A stretch of DNA of 64,000 nt from Sneathiella chinensis (GCF_012720115.1 NZ_VNWN01000006.1:186001-250000), one strand, 5' to 3'; shown: positions 18,910 to 28,368, counted from the stretch's first letter. Notes: a model not told the origin generated them from the letters alone. Translations and numbers: made by a program.

Positions 18910-20304
18910 ATGGGTGCTGCTTTATCAGTCTGTTGGCCATTGCTTTTGGGAATTGGCTTTTTGATGCTGGGCAACGGGCTGCAGGGCAGTCTGTTGGGTA
19001 TCCGCGCCAATCTTGAAGGCTTTCCCACGGCGGTAACCGGGTTTGTCATGTCCGGGTATTATCTCGGCTTTCTGATCGGGTCTATTGTCGCGCCCAAAAT
19101 TCTGGCGACGGTGGGCCATGTGCGGGTGTTTGCCGCGCTGGCCTCTCTTGCCTCCAGTTCTGCGCTGTTGCATGCGGTCATTCCCGATCCCTATATCTGG
19201 ACCGTTTTTCGGATTGTCACCGGGTTCAGCTTTGCCGGTTTGTATATCGTCAGTGAAAGCTGGCTGAATGATGCGGCCACCAACGAGACCCGCGGGCGGA
19301 TCCTGTCCTTCTACATGTTTATCGTTTATGGGGCCATGGCGGCGGGGCAGTTCCTGCTGACCGTTTCCGATCCCATGGGATACAACCTGTTCGTGATCAT
19401 TTCCGTACTGGTGTCGCTGGCCCTGATCCCGACGGCGCTGTCCGCATCGCCGGCGCCGTCCATTGAAACCCCGAAGAAGCTGGGTATTCGCAGGTTGTTC
19501 GCCATTTCGCCGCTGGGCGTGGTGGGGATGACCGTTGTCGGTGTGGCGCAAGGAGCGTTTTTCTCGATGGCGGCGGTGTATGGCAGCATGATCGGCCTGA
19601 CCCTGCCGCAAATTTCCCTGTTTATCTGTGTGTCGATTATCGGCGGAGCGGTTCTGCAAATGCCGATCGGGCGTCTTTCCGACCGGTTTGATCGCCGTAA
19701 GGTCCTGACGGTTGTTACCCTGTTGAGTGCAGCCGCGGCGACCCTTGTCCTGTTTGTGGAGGGGATGGACAGCAAAATCCCGTTCATGGTGGTGGTCACC
19801 CTTTTTGGCGGGCTCAGCATGCCGCTTTATTCCCTGTGTATTGCCCATACCAACGACCATCTGGAACCGGATGAAATGGTGGCGGCCAGCAGCGGGCTGA
19901 TCCTGATGAACGGGATGGGCGCAGTGGCGGGTCCGTTCCTGATTTCCCTGCTGATGGCAAGTTACGGGGCGATGGCGTTCTTTTCCTTCCTAACCGTGGC
20001 GCATCTGTTCATCGGCATTTTCGCGATTGTCCGGATGAGCATGAGCGAGCCGACACCGCTGGAAGACCAAAACGACTTCGTGGCCATGCCGGTGCGGTCC
20101 GGACCGATTGCGGCCACCATGAACCCGGAGGCCGAGGAATGGGATGAGGAGCCGGACCTTGAGCCGGAGCCAAATACCTGGTTCACCGGCCTCAGCAAGG
20201 CGTCCATGTCCATCCTTGAAGACAGCGGGGATGACGATGACGAGGAAGCCATGCATGGTGACCTGACGGATGATGGTCCCGCCCTTTGGGGGCGAAACGG
20301 CTAA
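18910..20304 (+). CDS. MFS transporter with long acidic cytoplasmic tail
   Basis: Twelve-helix major facilitator, with the first helix starting at residue 4, the A-motif-like loop GRLSDRFDRRKV between helices 8 and 9 (around residue 255), and the family-typical GFVMSGYYLGFLIGS and ESWLNDAATNETRGR segments seen in YcaD-like proteins. After the last helix (about 375) comes a tail of some 90 residues with strongly acidic runs (EEWDEEPDLEPEP and EDSGDDDDEEA), which is unusual for the family. The substrate cannot be predicted. The ATG at 18910 has no clear ribosome site. No terminator was found before the downstream unknown gene. Confidence 0.8.
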   Translation: MGAALSVCWPLLLGIGFLMLGNGLQGSLLGIRANLEGFPTAVTGFVMSGYYLGFLIGSIVAPKILATVGHVRVFAALASLASSSALLHAVIPDPYIWTVFRIVTGFSFAGLYIVSESWLNDAATNETRGRILSFYMFIVYGAMAAGQFLLTVSDPMGYNLFVIISVLVSLALIPTALSASPAPSIETPKKLGIRRLFAISPLGVVGMTVVGVAQGAFFSMAAVYGSMIGLTLPQISLFICVSIIGGAVLQMPIGRLSDRFDRRKVLTVVTLLSAAAATLVLFVEGMDSKIPFMVVVTLFGGLSMPLYSLCIAHTNDHLEPDEMVAASSGLILMNGMGAVAGPFLISLLMASYGAMAFFSFLTVAHLFIGIFAIVRMSMSEPTPLEDQNDFVAMPVRSGPIAATMNPEAEEWDEEPDLEPEPNTWFTGLSKASMSILEDSGDDDDEEAMHGDLTDDGPALWGRNG

Positions 20305-20327
20305 GCCGATTATCTCCTTAAAGTTGT

Positions 20328-20447
20328 AAAATTAAATTCCGTTTCTATTTACAGTGAGGCGGTGCCGGGAGTTTCGCTCTTTGGCATTGCATGCCCGCGG
20401 ATTTCGCGTCGCGGCCCATGACTGTAACCAAGGAACGGAATTTTCGA
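20328..20447 (+). repeat. Leader copy 1 upstream of the first tandem paralog
   Basis: About 120 bp that resembles the leader at 21288-21413. Shared blocks, in order, are CTTAAA plus an AT-rich stretch, TTTCTA-TT-CAG-GAGGC, a GC-rich middle, and the pre-start block TGTAACCAAGGAACGGAATT immediately before the ATG. The last block is 19/20 identical between copies and contains the likely ribosome site AAGGAACGG. This indicates that promoter and translation start were duplicated together with the gene. Confidence 0.65.
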
Positions 20448-21215
20448 ATGTATCTAACCCCCAATGACCTAAAGACTGCCAGTGACCGGGCCATCGTGAC
20501 CCGCGAAGTCAATTACCTTCCTCATTTCATTGTGAAAAAGATCAGCGCGGGATACAGCGCCGAACCGGTGCTTATCTGGCTTACCAAGGTGCAGGAGAGA
20601 CGGCATGCTCCCAAATGGCCCGTGTGGGATTTTTCGCGATATGGCGGATCCCAAATGGAAGGACAGTATTTACCGATCTGCTCCGGCATTGCCGAGGGCA
20701 TCAGGGTATGGGCCCGACATCTGGCTGACTTGCCGATGGAGGACCTACTTACAAAACTGAACAGCAATTCTCTGTTCAGGCGGCAGGCAATGGAGAAGTT
20801 GGAAGGAAAGACACCTGTCGCTCTGCAGGAACGAGAAGAGTGGGAGGAATGGATGTGTAATCGTGAAAAATGCGAGTTTTTCATGGCGGATGCGTTTGAA
20901 CAGTCCCCGGACCCGAAGGCCTTCCATTTCACATTGGATTACTTGGAGGTGATTGGGCGAGTTTTACTTGATGTTCATTTCAGATGTGGAAATCAACAAG
21001 CAACCGAGCGCATGACCGGGGCGTTAAAGGCCCTGCATGAGTTGGTGGAGGCGGTTAGGAACGCAGTAGTTCACGGTGAGGCAGTAGAAGAGCCTGAACA
21101 GCTAAGTGTTGATGAGCAGTTGAGATTTCTAAAATCGCACCGTTTGATATCAGAAAACGATGACGAAGACCGGATTGATATTCTCCTTGCCGCCTTGAAG
21201 GGTAGATTGGAGTGA
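20448..21215 (+). CDS. Unrecognised protein, tandem paralog 1 (255 aa)
   Basis: No family recognised. Soluble, no signal peptide or membrane helix. Conserved with its neighbour are MYL-P-DLK at the start, GYS-EP--WL (35-45), VWD--RYGGS (59-68), IC-G---GI--WA (77-89), FHFTL-YLE in the middle of the protein, and an amphipathic C-terminal helix region. The C-terminal half is helix-rich and acidic. The start is ATG 20448, because similarity and a shared AAGGAACGG ribosome site meet there; an upstream ATG at 20418 lies outside the conserved block. It is flanked by the MFS gene and by paralog 2, 198 bp downstream. Function is unknown. Confidence 0.7.
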   Translation: MYLTPNDLKTASDRAIVTREVNYLPHFIVKKISAGYSAEPVLIWLTKVQERRHAPKWPVWDFSRYGGSQMEGQYLPICSGIAEGIRVWARHLADLPMEDLLTKLNSNSLFRRQAMEKLEGKTPVALQEREEWEEWMCNREKCEFFMADAFEQSPDPKAFHFTLDYLEVIGRVLLDVHFRCGNQQATERMTGALKALHELVEAVRNAVVHGEAVEEPEQLSVDEQLRFLKSHRLISENDDEDRIDILLAALKGRLE

Positions 21216-21287
21216 AGAGGATGGAAAGTCTGCCGACAAAAGAGCTGTTCTGCCCTTTTTGGAATAAGTGTCTAATGAAAGATGACG

Positions 21288-21413
21288 CTTAAATTTCTAA
21301 AAATAATTTTTCTACTTGCAGAGAGGCAAAGCAGAGCCCGTTATGCGCAGCTTTTCCTGCTGCGGTTTTCAGGCTGCTGCGCCAGTTTGTAACCAAAGAA
21401 CGGAATTATTGAA
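21288..21413 (+). repeat. Leader copy 2 upstream of the second tandem paralog
   Basis: Counterpart of the leader at 20328-20447, with the same order of blocks, ending in TGTAACCAAAGAACGGAATT just before the ATG. The AT-rich first third (CTTAAATTTCTAAAAATAA) is a plausible promoter region in both copies. Confidence 0.65.
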
Positions 21414-22190
21414 ATGTATCTAATGCCCAGCGATTTAAAAATTGGCTGCGACCGGACATTCGCCACCGGAAATTCGAATTATTTTGTTAAATTCATTTTG
21501 AATAAAGTCAGGTCTGGATACAGCATCGAACCGCTCATTGACTGGTTGGTTGAGGTGCTGGACAGGCGGCGTGCAGCCATTCTTCCCGTTTGGGATTATC
21601 CACGCTATGGCGGCTCGCGGATTGAAGCTAAATACCGTTGGATTTGTTATGGAATGACGAGTGGCATAGTTGCATGGGCTAAGAGCCTAACCGATCTTTC
21701 TAAGGATCAAATGCTACATACCCTACAGACGGCTCTTCAGTATCAGGGGCATCAGGTGGTGGGTGCGCCAATCGATTTGTCAGATAATGAGTGGTGGAGG
21801 GGGATTGTATGGCAAGAACGGCTGGAGAGTTCGAAGGCGGAAGAGTTTGACAGGTGCACTCTCCCACAAGGTTTTCATTTTACACTGGGGTACTTGGAGG
21901 CGATTACGGAAGGACTACTCCAAATCCAGGCCAGAAACGCTTGTCTGCTTGTTGCGTCAGGGATCAACGAAGCACTCCGTGCTTTGTGCAAACTGGTGAT
22001 GGAGGTTAAGGCCGCCATGTTTTTGGCATTTAATGGGGAATATTTGGATAGCCCTGATTTGTTGCCGCAAAGGCAGCAAACTGTTGGCTGGATTCTGCAG
22101 AGAGAAAGGGAGGCCGAGAACCGGATCGCGGGCCTTATTGTTCGTCTGGAGGAGGAAGGGCACAGTCCCGATGAACCGCCTGCGGCTTGA
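21414..22190 (+). CDS. Unrecognised protein, tandem paralog 2 (258 aa)
   Basis: Same family as the gene just upstream: counted by eye, 47 of the first 95 residues are identical without a gap, and FHFTL-YLEAI and a helical, AL-AL--LV motif recur later. The two differ most in the middle (about 96-140) and at the C-terminus, where this copy is less acidic. The start ATG 21414 is fixed by the conserved leader and the MYL-P-DLK start. No domain, signal or membrane helix could be recognised. Each copy appears to have its own promoter and ribosome site, so they may be regulated alike but expressed independently. nadE follows after 164 bp. Confidence 0.7.
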   Translation: MYLMPSDLKIGCDRTFATGNSNYFVKFILNKVRSGYSIEPLIDWLVEVLDRRRAAILPVWDYPRYGGSRIEAKYRWICYGMTSGIVAWAKSLTDLSKDQMLHTLQTALQYQGHQVVGAPIDLSDNEWWRGIVWQERLESSKAEEFDRCTLPQGFHFTLGYLEAITEGLLQIQARNACLLVASGINEALRALCKLVMEVKAAMFLAFNGEYLDSPDLLPQRQQTVGWILQREREAENRIAGLIVRLEEEGHSPDEPPAA

Positions 22191-22354
22191 TAACAAGCCT
22201 GCTGCCAAAAAGGGTGGTCCTGTCCGGTTGAGCCGCCGGGCAGGGCCGCTGTTTTGTTCGGGGAGGGGGCGTTTGGCCGAAAAAGCCTGTAAAAAAGTGG
22301 TGTTGGATGAAAACACCCATTGCTGCCACGGGCGGAGGGGGGTAAAAACCGGGT

Positions 22355-24019
22355 ATGACCGACACACTTAAAATTGCCATGGCGCAGGCCAACCCCAAGC
22401 TGGGGGACATTGACGGGAATGTGGCGCTCGCTCGCGAGTTTCGGCAGGAGGCCGAAGCGGAAGGGGCGGACCTTGTTGTTTTTCCCGAGTTGTTTGTTTG
22501 TGGCTATCCGCCGGAAGACCTTGTCCTGAAACCCTCCTTCATTCGGAAATGCAAGGCGGCGGTGGATGAACTGGCGGAAATGACCCTTGATGGCGGCCCG
22601 GCCATGCTGATGAGCGCGCCGGTGCAGGATGGGGGTAAGCTGTATAATGCGGTGATGCTGCTGGAAGAGGGGCGGATTTCCGCGACCCGGTACAAGCATA
22701 ACCTGCCCAATTACGGTGTGTTCGATGAAATCCGGGTGTTCGAGCCGGGTATCCTGCCGGGGCCGATTTCCTTCAAGGGCGTTCGCCTTGGGGTGATGAT
22801 CTGCGAGGATATGTGGTTCAGCGATGTGGCGGAATGCCTGTCGGAAACCGGTGCCGAAATGCTGGTCATCCCGAATGGCAGCCCGTTTGATCATGGCAAG
22901 GCGGATGCGCGGTTGAACCTTGCGGTGGAGCGGGTAACGGAAACCGGCTTGCCGTTGATGTATGTGAACCAGATCGGCGGTCAGGATGAACTGGTCTTCG
23001 ATGGCGGCTCTTTCGTTTTGAATGCGGACAGAACCCTGCCGGTTCAGATGGCCTGCTGGAAAGAGGATTTGCTGGTCACCGAATGGCAGCGGGGCGCGGA
23101 CGGCGTCTGGGCCTGCCAGAGCAGTGATCTGAAGGATCCGGGCGGCGATCTGGAGCGCCTCTATCATGCGATGGTTCTGGGCCTCAAGGATTACGTGGAG
23201 AAAAACCGTTTTCCGGGCGTGGTTCTTGGCCTGTCCGGCGGGATCGATAGCGCCCTGAGCGCCGCGATAGCCGTTGATGCCCTCGGGGCGGATCGGGTGC
23301 ATTGCGTGATGATGCCGTCCAAATATACCAGTCAGGAAAGTCTGGATGATGCGGCGGAATGCGCACGTCTTCTGGGGACCCGACTGGACAGTGTGTCGAT
23401 TGTTCCGGCCGTGGATGCCTACGAGACCATGATGGGGCCGTTGTTCGCCGGGACCAATGCGGACATCACCGAGGAAAACATCCAGTCCCGGGTGCGGGGC
23501 GTGACCCTGATGGCCATTTCCAACAAGTTCGGGAAGATGGTCCTGACAACCGGCAACAAGTCGGAAATGTCCACAGGCTATGCGACCATTTACGGGGACA
23601 TGTGCGGCGGGTATTCGGTCCTGAAGGATTTGTACAAGAGCACCTGCTTCAAGGTGTCTGAATGGCGAAACGCGCATTCCTCGCCGTTGTTCAAGGGGCC
23701 GGAGGGGCCGGTCATGCCGGTTAATGTAATTATCAAGCCGCCGACCGCGGAACTGCGCGAGGACCAGAAGGACGAGGACAGCCTGCCCCCCTATGAGGTG
23801 CTGGACAAGATCCTGCACGGGTTGGTCGAGGAAGAAAAATCGGTCACGGAACTGATTGAGGCCGGCTTCGAGCTTGAAACGGTCAGCCGCATCCAGAACC
23901 TGCTTTACATCGCCGAGTATAAGCGGCGTCAGGCGCCTCCGGGTGTCAAACTTTCCACACGCAATTTTGGTCGTGACAGACGGTATCCGATCACAAACGG
24001 ATATAGAGACAAAAGATGA
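22355..24019 (+). CDS. nadE: Glutamine-hydrolysing NAD+ synthetase
   Basis: Amidates deamido-NAD+ to NAD+ using glutamine. Two domains: an N-terminal CN-hydrolase glutaminase (about 1-250; Glu in FPELFVCGYPPED, Lys in YKHNLPNYGVFDE, Cys in GVMICEDMWF) and a C-terminal ATP-pyrophosphatase synthetase (about 280-554; P-loop LGLSGGIDSALSA, MPSKYTS and TTGNKSE). All key residues are present and the 554-residue length is normal. It heads a compact unit: its TGA overlaps the gltX ATG in an ATGA junction. No strong ribosome site is seen ahead of the ATG at 22355, but GGCGGAGGGGGG lies about 14 nt upstream. Confidence 0.95.
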   Translation: MTDTLKIAMAQANPKLGDIDGNVALAREFRQEAEAEGADLVVFPELFVCGYPPEDLVLKPSFIRKCKAAVDELAEMTLDGGPAMLMSAPVQDGGKLYNAVMLLEEGRISATRYKHNLPNYGVFDEIRVFEPGILPGPISFKGVRLGVMICEDMWFSDVAECLSETGAEMLVIPNGSPFDHGKADARLNLAVERVTETGLPLMYVNQIGGQDELVFDGGSFVLNADRTLPVQMACWKEDLLVTEWQRGADGVWACQSSDLKDPGGDLERLYHAMVLGLKDYVEKNRFPGVVLGLSGGIDSALSAAIAVDALGADRVHCVMMPSKYTSQESLDDAAECARLLGTRLDSVSIVPAVDAYETMMGPLFAGTNADITEENIQSRVRGVTLMAISNKFGKMVLTTGNKSEMSTGYATIYGDMCGGYSVLKDLYKSTCFKVSEWRNAHSSPLFKGPEGPVMPVNVIIKPPTAELREDQKDEDSLPPYEVLDKILHGLVEEEKSVTELIEAGFELETVSRIQNLLYIAEYKRRQAPPGVKLSTRNFGRDRRYPITNGYRDKR

Positions 24020-25347
24020 CTGTAAAATTCAGATTTGCCCCCAGCCCGACCGGTTTCCTGCATGTCGGTAACGCCCGGCTTGCCCTGATCAACTGGCTGT
24101 ATGCCAGCAAGGAAGGCGGGGGAATGGTGCTCCGTCTTGACGATACGGATACGGAGCGATCCACCGAGGAATATGCCGAGGGCATTCAGGAAGACCTGAA
24201 ATGGCTGGGCCTTGAATGGTCGGACCTGCGCAAGCAGTCGGACCGGGGCGAGGCTTATACCGCTGCGTTTGAAGCCTTGAAGGCAGCCGGGCGGATCTAC
24301 CCTTGCTATGAAACCGGTGAGGAACTGGAATATAAGCGCAAGCGCCAACTGGCCCGCAAACTGCCGCCGGTCTATGATCGTTCCGCGTTGAAACTGAGTG
24401 ACGAGGAAAAGGCCGCGTTTGAGGCCGAGGGGCGCAAGCCGCACTGGCGGTTCCTGCTGGATCAGGAAGTCGTGGCGTGGGATGACAAGGTGCGTGGCCG
24501 CGTTGAGGTCGATTGCGCCAGCATGTCCGACCCGGTGCTGATCCGCTCTGACGGGCGTCCGCTCTATCACCTGCCGTCTGTTGTGGATGATATCGATTTC
24601 CAGATTTCCCACGTGATCCGGGGCGAGGACCATGTCAGCAACACGGCACTGCATGTCCAGCTTTTCAAGGCGCTTGGCGCCGGGGTGCCGGAATTTGCCC
24701 ACCTGCCGCTTCTGATGGGGCCGGACGGGGGGCCGCTGTCAAAGCGCGAGGGCAGTCAGTCCCTGCGCGAACTGCGTGAAAGCGGCATCGATCCCATGAG
24801 CGTGAACAGCCTGCTGGCCCGCCTTGGAACATCGGACAATGTGGAAGTGCGCCACACCCTGAAAGAGGTGGTCGAGGGCTTTGACATCACCCGTTTCAGC
24901 CGCGCCGCTGCCAAGTTCGATCCGGCGGAACTGATGAACCTGAACGCCAAGCTGCTGCATGACATGCCGTGGGATGCGGCGCGGGATAAACTTGCAATTG
25001 ACGGCGCGGATGAGGCATTCTGGCTGGCTATCCGGGGGAATGTCTCCACCATGCTGGAAGCCCGCGAATGGTGGGACGTTGTCACCGGTCCGGTCTCTCC
25101 GGTGGTCGAGGATCAGGCCTTCCTGACAGCCGCGCTTGCCCTGTTGCCGGAAGGGCCGTTCAATGACGATAGCTGGAAACAGTGGACCACGGCGGTCAAG
25201 GATGAACTGGGGGTCAAGGGCAAGGCCCTGTTCCTGCCGCTTCGTCTTGCCCTGACGGCTAAGCCGCATGGACCGGAAATGAACAAGATGCTTGTGCTGA
25301 TCGGCCGTGACAAGGCAATGGCGCGACTGACAGGCGAAACTGCGTAA
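24016..25347 (+). CDS. gltX: Glutamyl-tRNA synthetase (short form)
   Basis: Class I synthetase that charges tRNA with glutamate; alphaproteobacteria often carry two GltX forms and use Glu-tRNA(Gln) amidation. The HIGH-equivalent is SPTGFLHVGNARLALINW (9-26), with DDTDTERS, and the KMSKS-equivalent is PLSKREGSQS. At 443 residues it is shorter than the E. coli enzyme (about 470), as many second-copy alphaproteobacterial GltX proteins are. The start ATG overlaps the nadE stop by four bases, so translation is coupled. cysS starts 15 bp after the stop codon. Confidence 0.93.
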   Translation: MTVKFRFAPSPTGFLHVGNARLALINWLYASKEGGGMVLRLDDTDTERSTEEYAEGIQEDLKWLGLEWSDLRKQSDRGEAYTAAFEALKAAGRIYPCYETGEELEYKRKRQLARKLPPVYDRSALKLSDEEKAAFEAEGRKPHWRFLLDQEVVAWDDKVRGRVEVDCASMSDPVLIRSDGRPLYHLPSVVDDIDFQISHVIRGEDHVSNTALHVQLFKALGAGVPEFAHLPLLMGPDGGPLSKREGSQSLRELRESGIDPMSVNSLLARLGTSDNVEVRHTLKEVVEGFDITRFSRAAAKFDPAELMNLNAKLLHDMPWDAARDKLAIDGADEAFWLAIRGNVSTMLEAREWWDVVTGPVSPVVEDQAFLTAALALLPEGPFNDDSWKQWTTAVKDELGVKGKALFLPLRLALTAKPHGPEMNKMLVLIGRDKAMARLTGETA

Positions 25348-25362
25348 CGAAGGACAATTGAC

Positions 25363-26742
25363 GTGACACTACATCTTTACAATACGGCGAGTCGGCAAAA
25401 GGAAGAATTTGTCCCCCGTGACCCTGCAAATGTAGGGATGTATGTATGTGGTCCGACCGTGTATGACTTTGCGCATATCGGGAATGCCCGGCCGGTTGTC
25501 ATTTTTGACGTGCTGGCCCGCCTGCTGCGCCGGATCTATGGGGCCGAACATGTAACCTATGTCCGCAATATCACGGATGTGGAGGACAAGATCATCGTTG
25601 CGGCCGAGGCCAATAACGAGAGCATCGAGGACCTGACAACCCGTACAACGCAGGCCTTCCACGATGATATGGCCGAACTGGGCGCCTTGCCGCCCGATCG
25701 GGAGCCGCGCGCGACCCAGCATATCGACGGCATGATCGGCATGATTTCCGTGCTGATCGAAAAAGGCCACGCCTATGAGGCAGAAGGGCATGTCCTGTTT
25801 GATGTGACCAGCATGCCGGAATATGGGGCCCTGTCCGGGCGCAATCGCGATGACATGATCGCTGGTGCCCGTGTGGAAGTGGCCCCGTATAAAAAGGACC
25901 CGGCGGATTTCGTGCTGTGGAAGCCGTCAACGGATGATATGCCGGGATGGGACAGCCCGTGGGGGCGGGGCCGTCCGGGGTGGCATATTGAATGTTCTGT
26001 CATGTCCAAGGCGGAACTGGGCGATACGTTTGATATTCACGGCGGCGGACGGGACTTGATTTTCCCGCACCACGAAAACGAGGTGGCGCAAAGCTGCTGC
26101 GCCAATGGCAAGGGAACCTTTGCCCGCTATTGGGTGCATAACGGCTTCCTGACGGTCGAGGGGGACAAGATGTCCAAATCCCTCGGGAATTTCCGAACCG
26201 TTCGCGAACTTCTGGCCGAAGCCCCCGGTGAGGCGCTGCGCCTGAACATGCTGTCTGCCCAGTATCGTCAGCCGCTGGACTGGACCGCCGACGGGGTCCG
26301 GCAGGCCCGAACCAATCTGGACCGTCTTTATACGGCGGTGCAGCATCTTTCCGATGTTGAGGCCGCCCCGGATGCTTTTGCAGCCGAGGTGCTGGACGCA
26401 CTGGAAGATGACCTGAACACCCCGAAGGCGCTGACGGCGCTTTATGCCTATGCCAGCGAGGCCAACAAGGCCACGGACCCGGCCGCGCGTGCAATGCTGA
26501 AAGCAAAGCTGCTGAGCGGCGGGGGCTTGCTTGGCCTGTTGCAGCAGGACCCGGATGTCTGGTTCAAGGGCGGCAGCGAGGGTGAAATTGATGCCGAGGC
26601 AATCGAGGCATTGATCCAGGAACGACTGGATGCAAGAAAAAATAAAAACTATGCGCGGTCGGATGAAATCCGGGATATGCTGAAAGATCAAGGCGTTATC
26701 CTGGAGGATGGGCCGCAGGGAACCACTTGGAAGAGGGCGTAA
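25363..26742 (+). CDS. cysS: Cysteinyl-tRNA synthetase
   Basis: Class I synthetase for cysteine. HIGH-equivalent FAHIGNARPVV follows the zinc-ligand start MYVCGPTVYD; HVECS-type zinc residues appear as WHIECSVMS with HHENEVAQS, and the loop KMSKSLGN is exact. The C-terminal DALR-like domain ends in RDMLKDQGVILEDGPQGTTWKR. Length 459 is normal. The start is GTG at 25363, preceded by GAAGGAC. The stop TAA overlaps the cimA ATG by one base (TAATG), so it is coupled on both sides. Confidence 0.95.
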   Translation: MTLHLYNTASRQKEEFVPRDPANVGMYVCGPTVYDFAHIGNARPVVIFDVLARLLRRIYGAEHVTYVRNITDVEDKIIVAAEANNESIEDLTTRTTQAFHDDMAELGALPPDREPRATQHIDGMIGMISVLIEKGHAYEAEGHVLFDVTSMPEYGALSGRNRDDMIAGARVEVAPYKKDPADFVLWKPSTDDMPGWDSPWGRGRPGWHIECSVMSKAELGDTFDIHGGGRDLIFPHHENEVAQSCCANGKGTFARYWVHNGFLTVEGDKMSKSLGNFRTVRELLAEAPGEALRLNMLSAQYRQPLDWTADGVRQARTNLDRLYTAVQHLSDVEAAPDAFAAEVLDALEDDLNTPKALTALYAYASEANKATDPAARAMLKAKLLSGGGLLGLLQQDPDVWFKGGSEGEIDAEAIEALIQERLDARKNKNYARSDEIRDMLKDQGVILEDGPQGTTWKRA

Positions 26743-28346
26743 TGGCTAAAGAACGGTTATATCTTTTTGACACGACGCTGCGCGATGGGGCGCAGACGCA
26801 GGGTGTGGATTTCAGTGTCGAAGACAAGACCATTATTGCCGAAGCCCTGGACGCCCTCGGGATTGACTATGTGGAAGGGGGCTGGCCCGGTGCCAATCCC
26901 GGCGATACCGCGTTTTTCGCCGCCCCGCCAAAACTGAAACACGCCACTTTCACCGCGTTTGGCATGACCCGCCGTCCGGGACGGAGTGCCTCTAACGATA
27001 CGGGCCTGAAGGCGGTTCTGGATGCGGAAACCCCGGCGGTTTGTCTGGTCGGGAAAAGCTGGGACTATCAGGTGGATGTGGCGCTTGGCATTTCCAACGA
27101 GGAAAATATCGAGCTGATTGCCTCCAGCATCGAGGAATGTGTCCGGCTGGGGCGGGAGCCCATGTATGACGCCGAACATTTCTTTGATGGGTACAAGGCC
27201 AACCCGGAATACGCGCTTGCCTGTATCAAGGCAGCCTATGAGGCTGGGGCCCGCTGGGTGGTTCTGTGTGATACCAATGGCGGCACCTTGCCCCATGAGG
27301 TGTCCGAGATTGTCAGCGAGGTGGTTAAGCATGTGCCCGGTGATCATGTGGGTATCCATACCCATAACGACACGGAAAATGCGGTCGCCAGTTCACTGGC
27401 CGCGGTACTGGCTGGCGCCCGTCAGGTGCAAGGTACCCTGAACGGTCTTGGGGAACGCTGCGGCAACGCCAATATGGTCAGCCTGATCCCAACCTTGCTA
27501 TTGAAGGAGCCGTTCAAGTCCCGGTTCGAGACCGGTGTCACGGCCGAGGGGCTGAAAAGCCTGAAAAGTGTCTCGAACCTGCTGGATGAATTGTTGAACC
27601 GGGCACCCAATCGGCATCAGGCCTATGTGGGGGGCTCGGCGTTCAGTCACAAGGGCGGGCTGCATGTGTCAGCGGTCCAGAAGGACCCGCGCACCTATGA
27701 ACATATCGATCCGCCGCTGGTCGGCAATCACCGGATCATCCCGGTTTCCGATCAGTCCGGGCGGTCCAACATTCTGGCCCAGCTTTCGGATTTCGGCCTG
27801 AAAATCGATCCGAAAGACCCGAAAGTGGACCGGCTTCTGGAAGAGGTGAAGGAACGGGAATTCCACGGCTATGCCTATGACAGCGCGTTGGCCAGTTTCG
27901 AGCTGATGGCCCGGCGGCGTCTGGGGCAACTGCCCGAATATTTCGATGTGGAGAGTTTCCGCGTACAGGTGGAACGTCGCCATAATGCCAAGGGCGAACT
28001 GGTCAGTGTGGCCGATGCGGTGGTCAAGGTTGTTGTGGACGGACAGCGCCTGATGTCCGTTGCCGAAGGAAACGGCCCGGTCAACGCGCTTGATACGGCG
28101 CTTCGCAAGGACCTTGGTAAATATTCCGCCTATATCGATGACATGCGGCTTGCGGATTTCAAGGTGCGGATCCTGAACTCCGGCACCGAGGCGACCACCC
28201 GTGTCATGATCGAAAGCACCGATGACAGCCGTCACCGTTGGTTCACCATCGGGGTTTCCACCAACATCGTGGATGCGTCCTTTGCGGCGCTTCTGGACAG
28301 TATCACGTACAAGCTGCTGCGCGAGGGCGCCCCCGCCAGCAAGTAG
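26742..28346 (+). CDS. cimA: (R)-citramalate synthase
   Basis: Condenses pyruvate with acetyl-CoA to citramalate, the entry to threonine-independent isoleucine synthesis. The DRE-TIM metallolyase barrel (about 6-275) shows FDTTLRDGAQTQGV, the metal ligands in HTHNDTENAV, and GTLNGLGERCGNAN. The C-terminal LeuA_dimer regulatory domain occupies about 390-530. The GGSAFSHKGGLHVSAV linker is typical of the CimA/LeuA family, and the overall form (ending RLGQLPEYFDVESFRV) matches CimA rather than isopropylmalate synthase. The ATG at 26742 shares one base with the cysS stop; a TTG 15 bases upstream is in frame but would start inside cysS. Confidence 0.92.
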   Translation: MAKERLYLFDTTLRDGAQTQGVDFSVEDKTIIAEALDALGIDYVEGGWPGANPGDTAFFAAPPKLKHATFTAFGMTRRPGRSASNDTGLKAVLDAETPAVCLVGKSWDYQVDVALGISNEENIELIASSIEECVRLGREPMYDAEHFFDGYKANPEYALACIKAAYEAGARWVVLCDTNGGTLPHEVSEIVSEVVKHVPGDHVGIHTHNDTENAVASSLAAVLAGARQVQGTLNGLGERCGNANMVSLIPTLLLKEPFKSRFETGVTAEGLKSLKSVSNLLDELLNRAPNRHQAYVGGSAFSHKGGLHVSAVQKDPRTYEHIDPPLVGNHRIIPVSDQSGRSNILAQLSDFGLKIDPKDPKVDRLLEEVKEREFHGYAYDSALASFELMARRRLGQLPEYFDVESFRVQVERRHNAKGELVSVADAVVKVVVDGQRLMSVAEGNGPVNALDTALRKDLGKYSAYIDDMRLADFKVRILNSGTEATTRVMIESTDDSRHRWFTIGVSTNIVDASFAALLDSITYKLLREGAPASK

Positions 28347-28368
28347 GCCCAACAGAAAGTACTACCCT

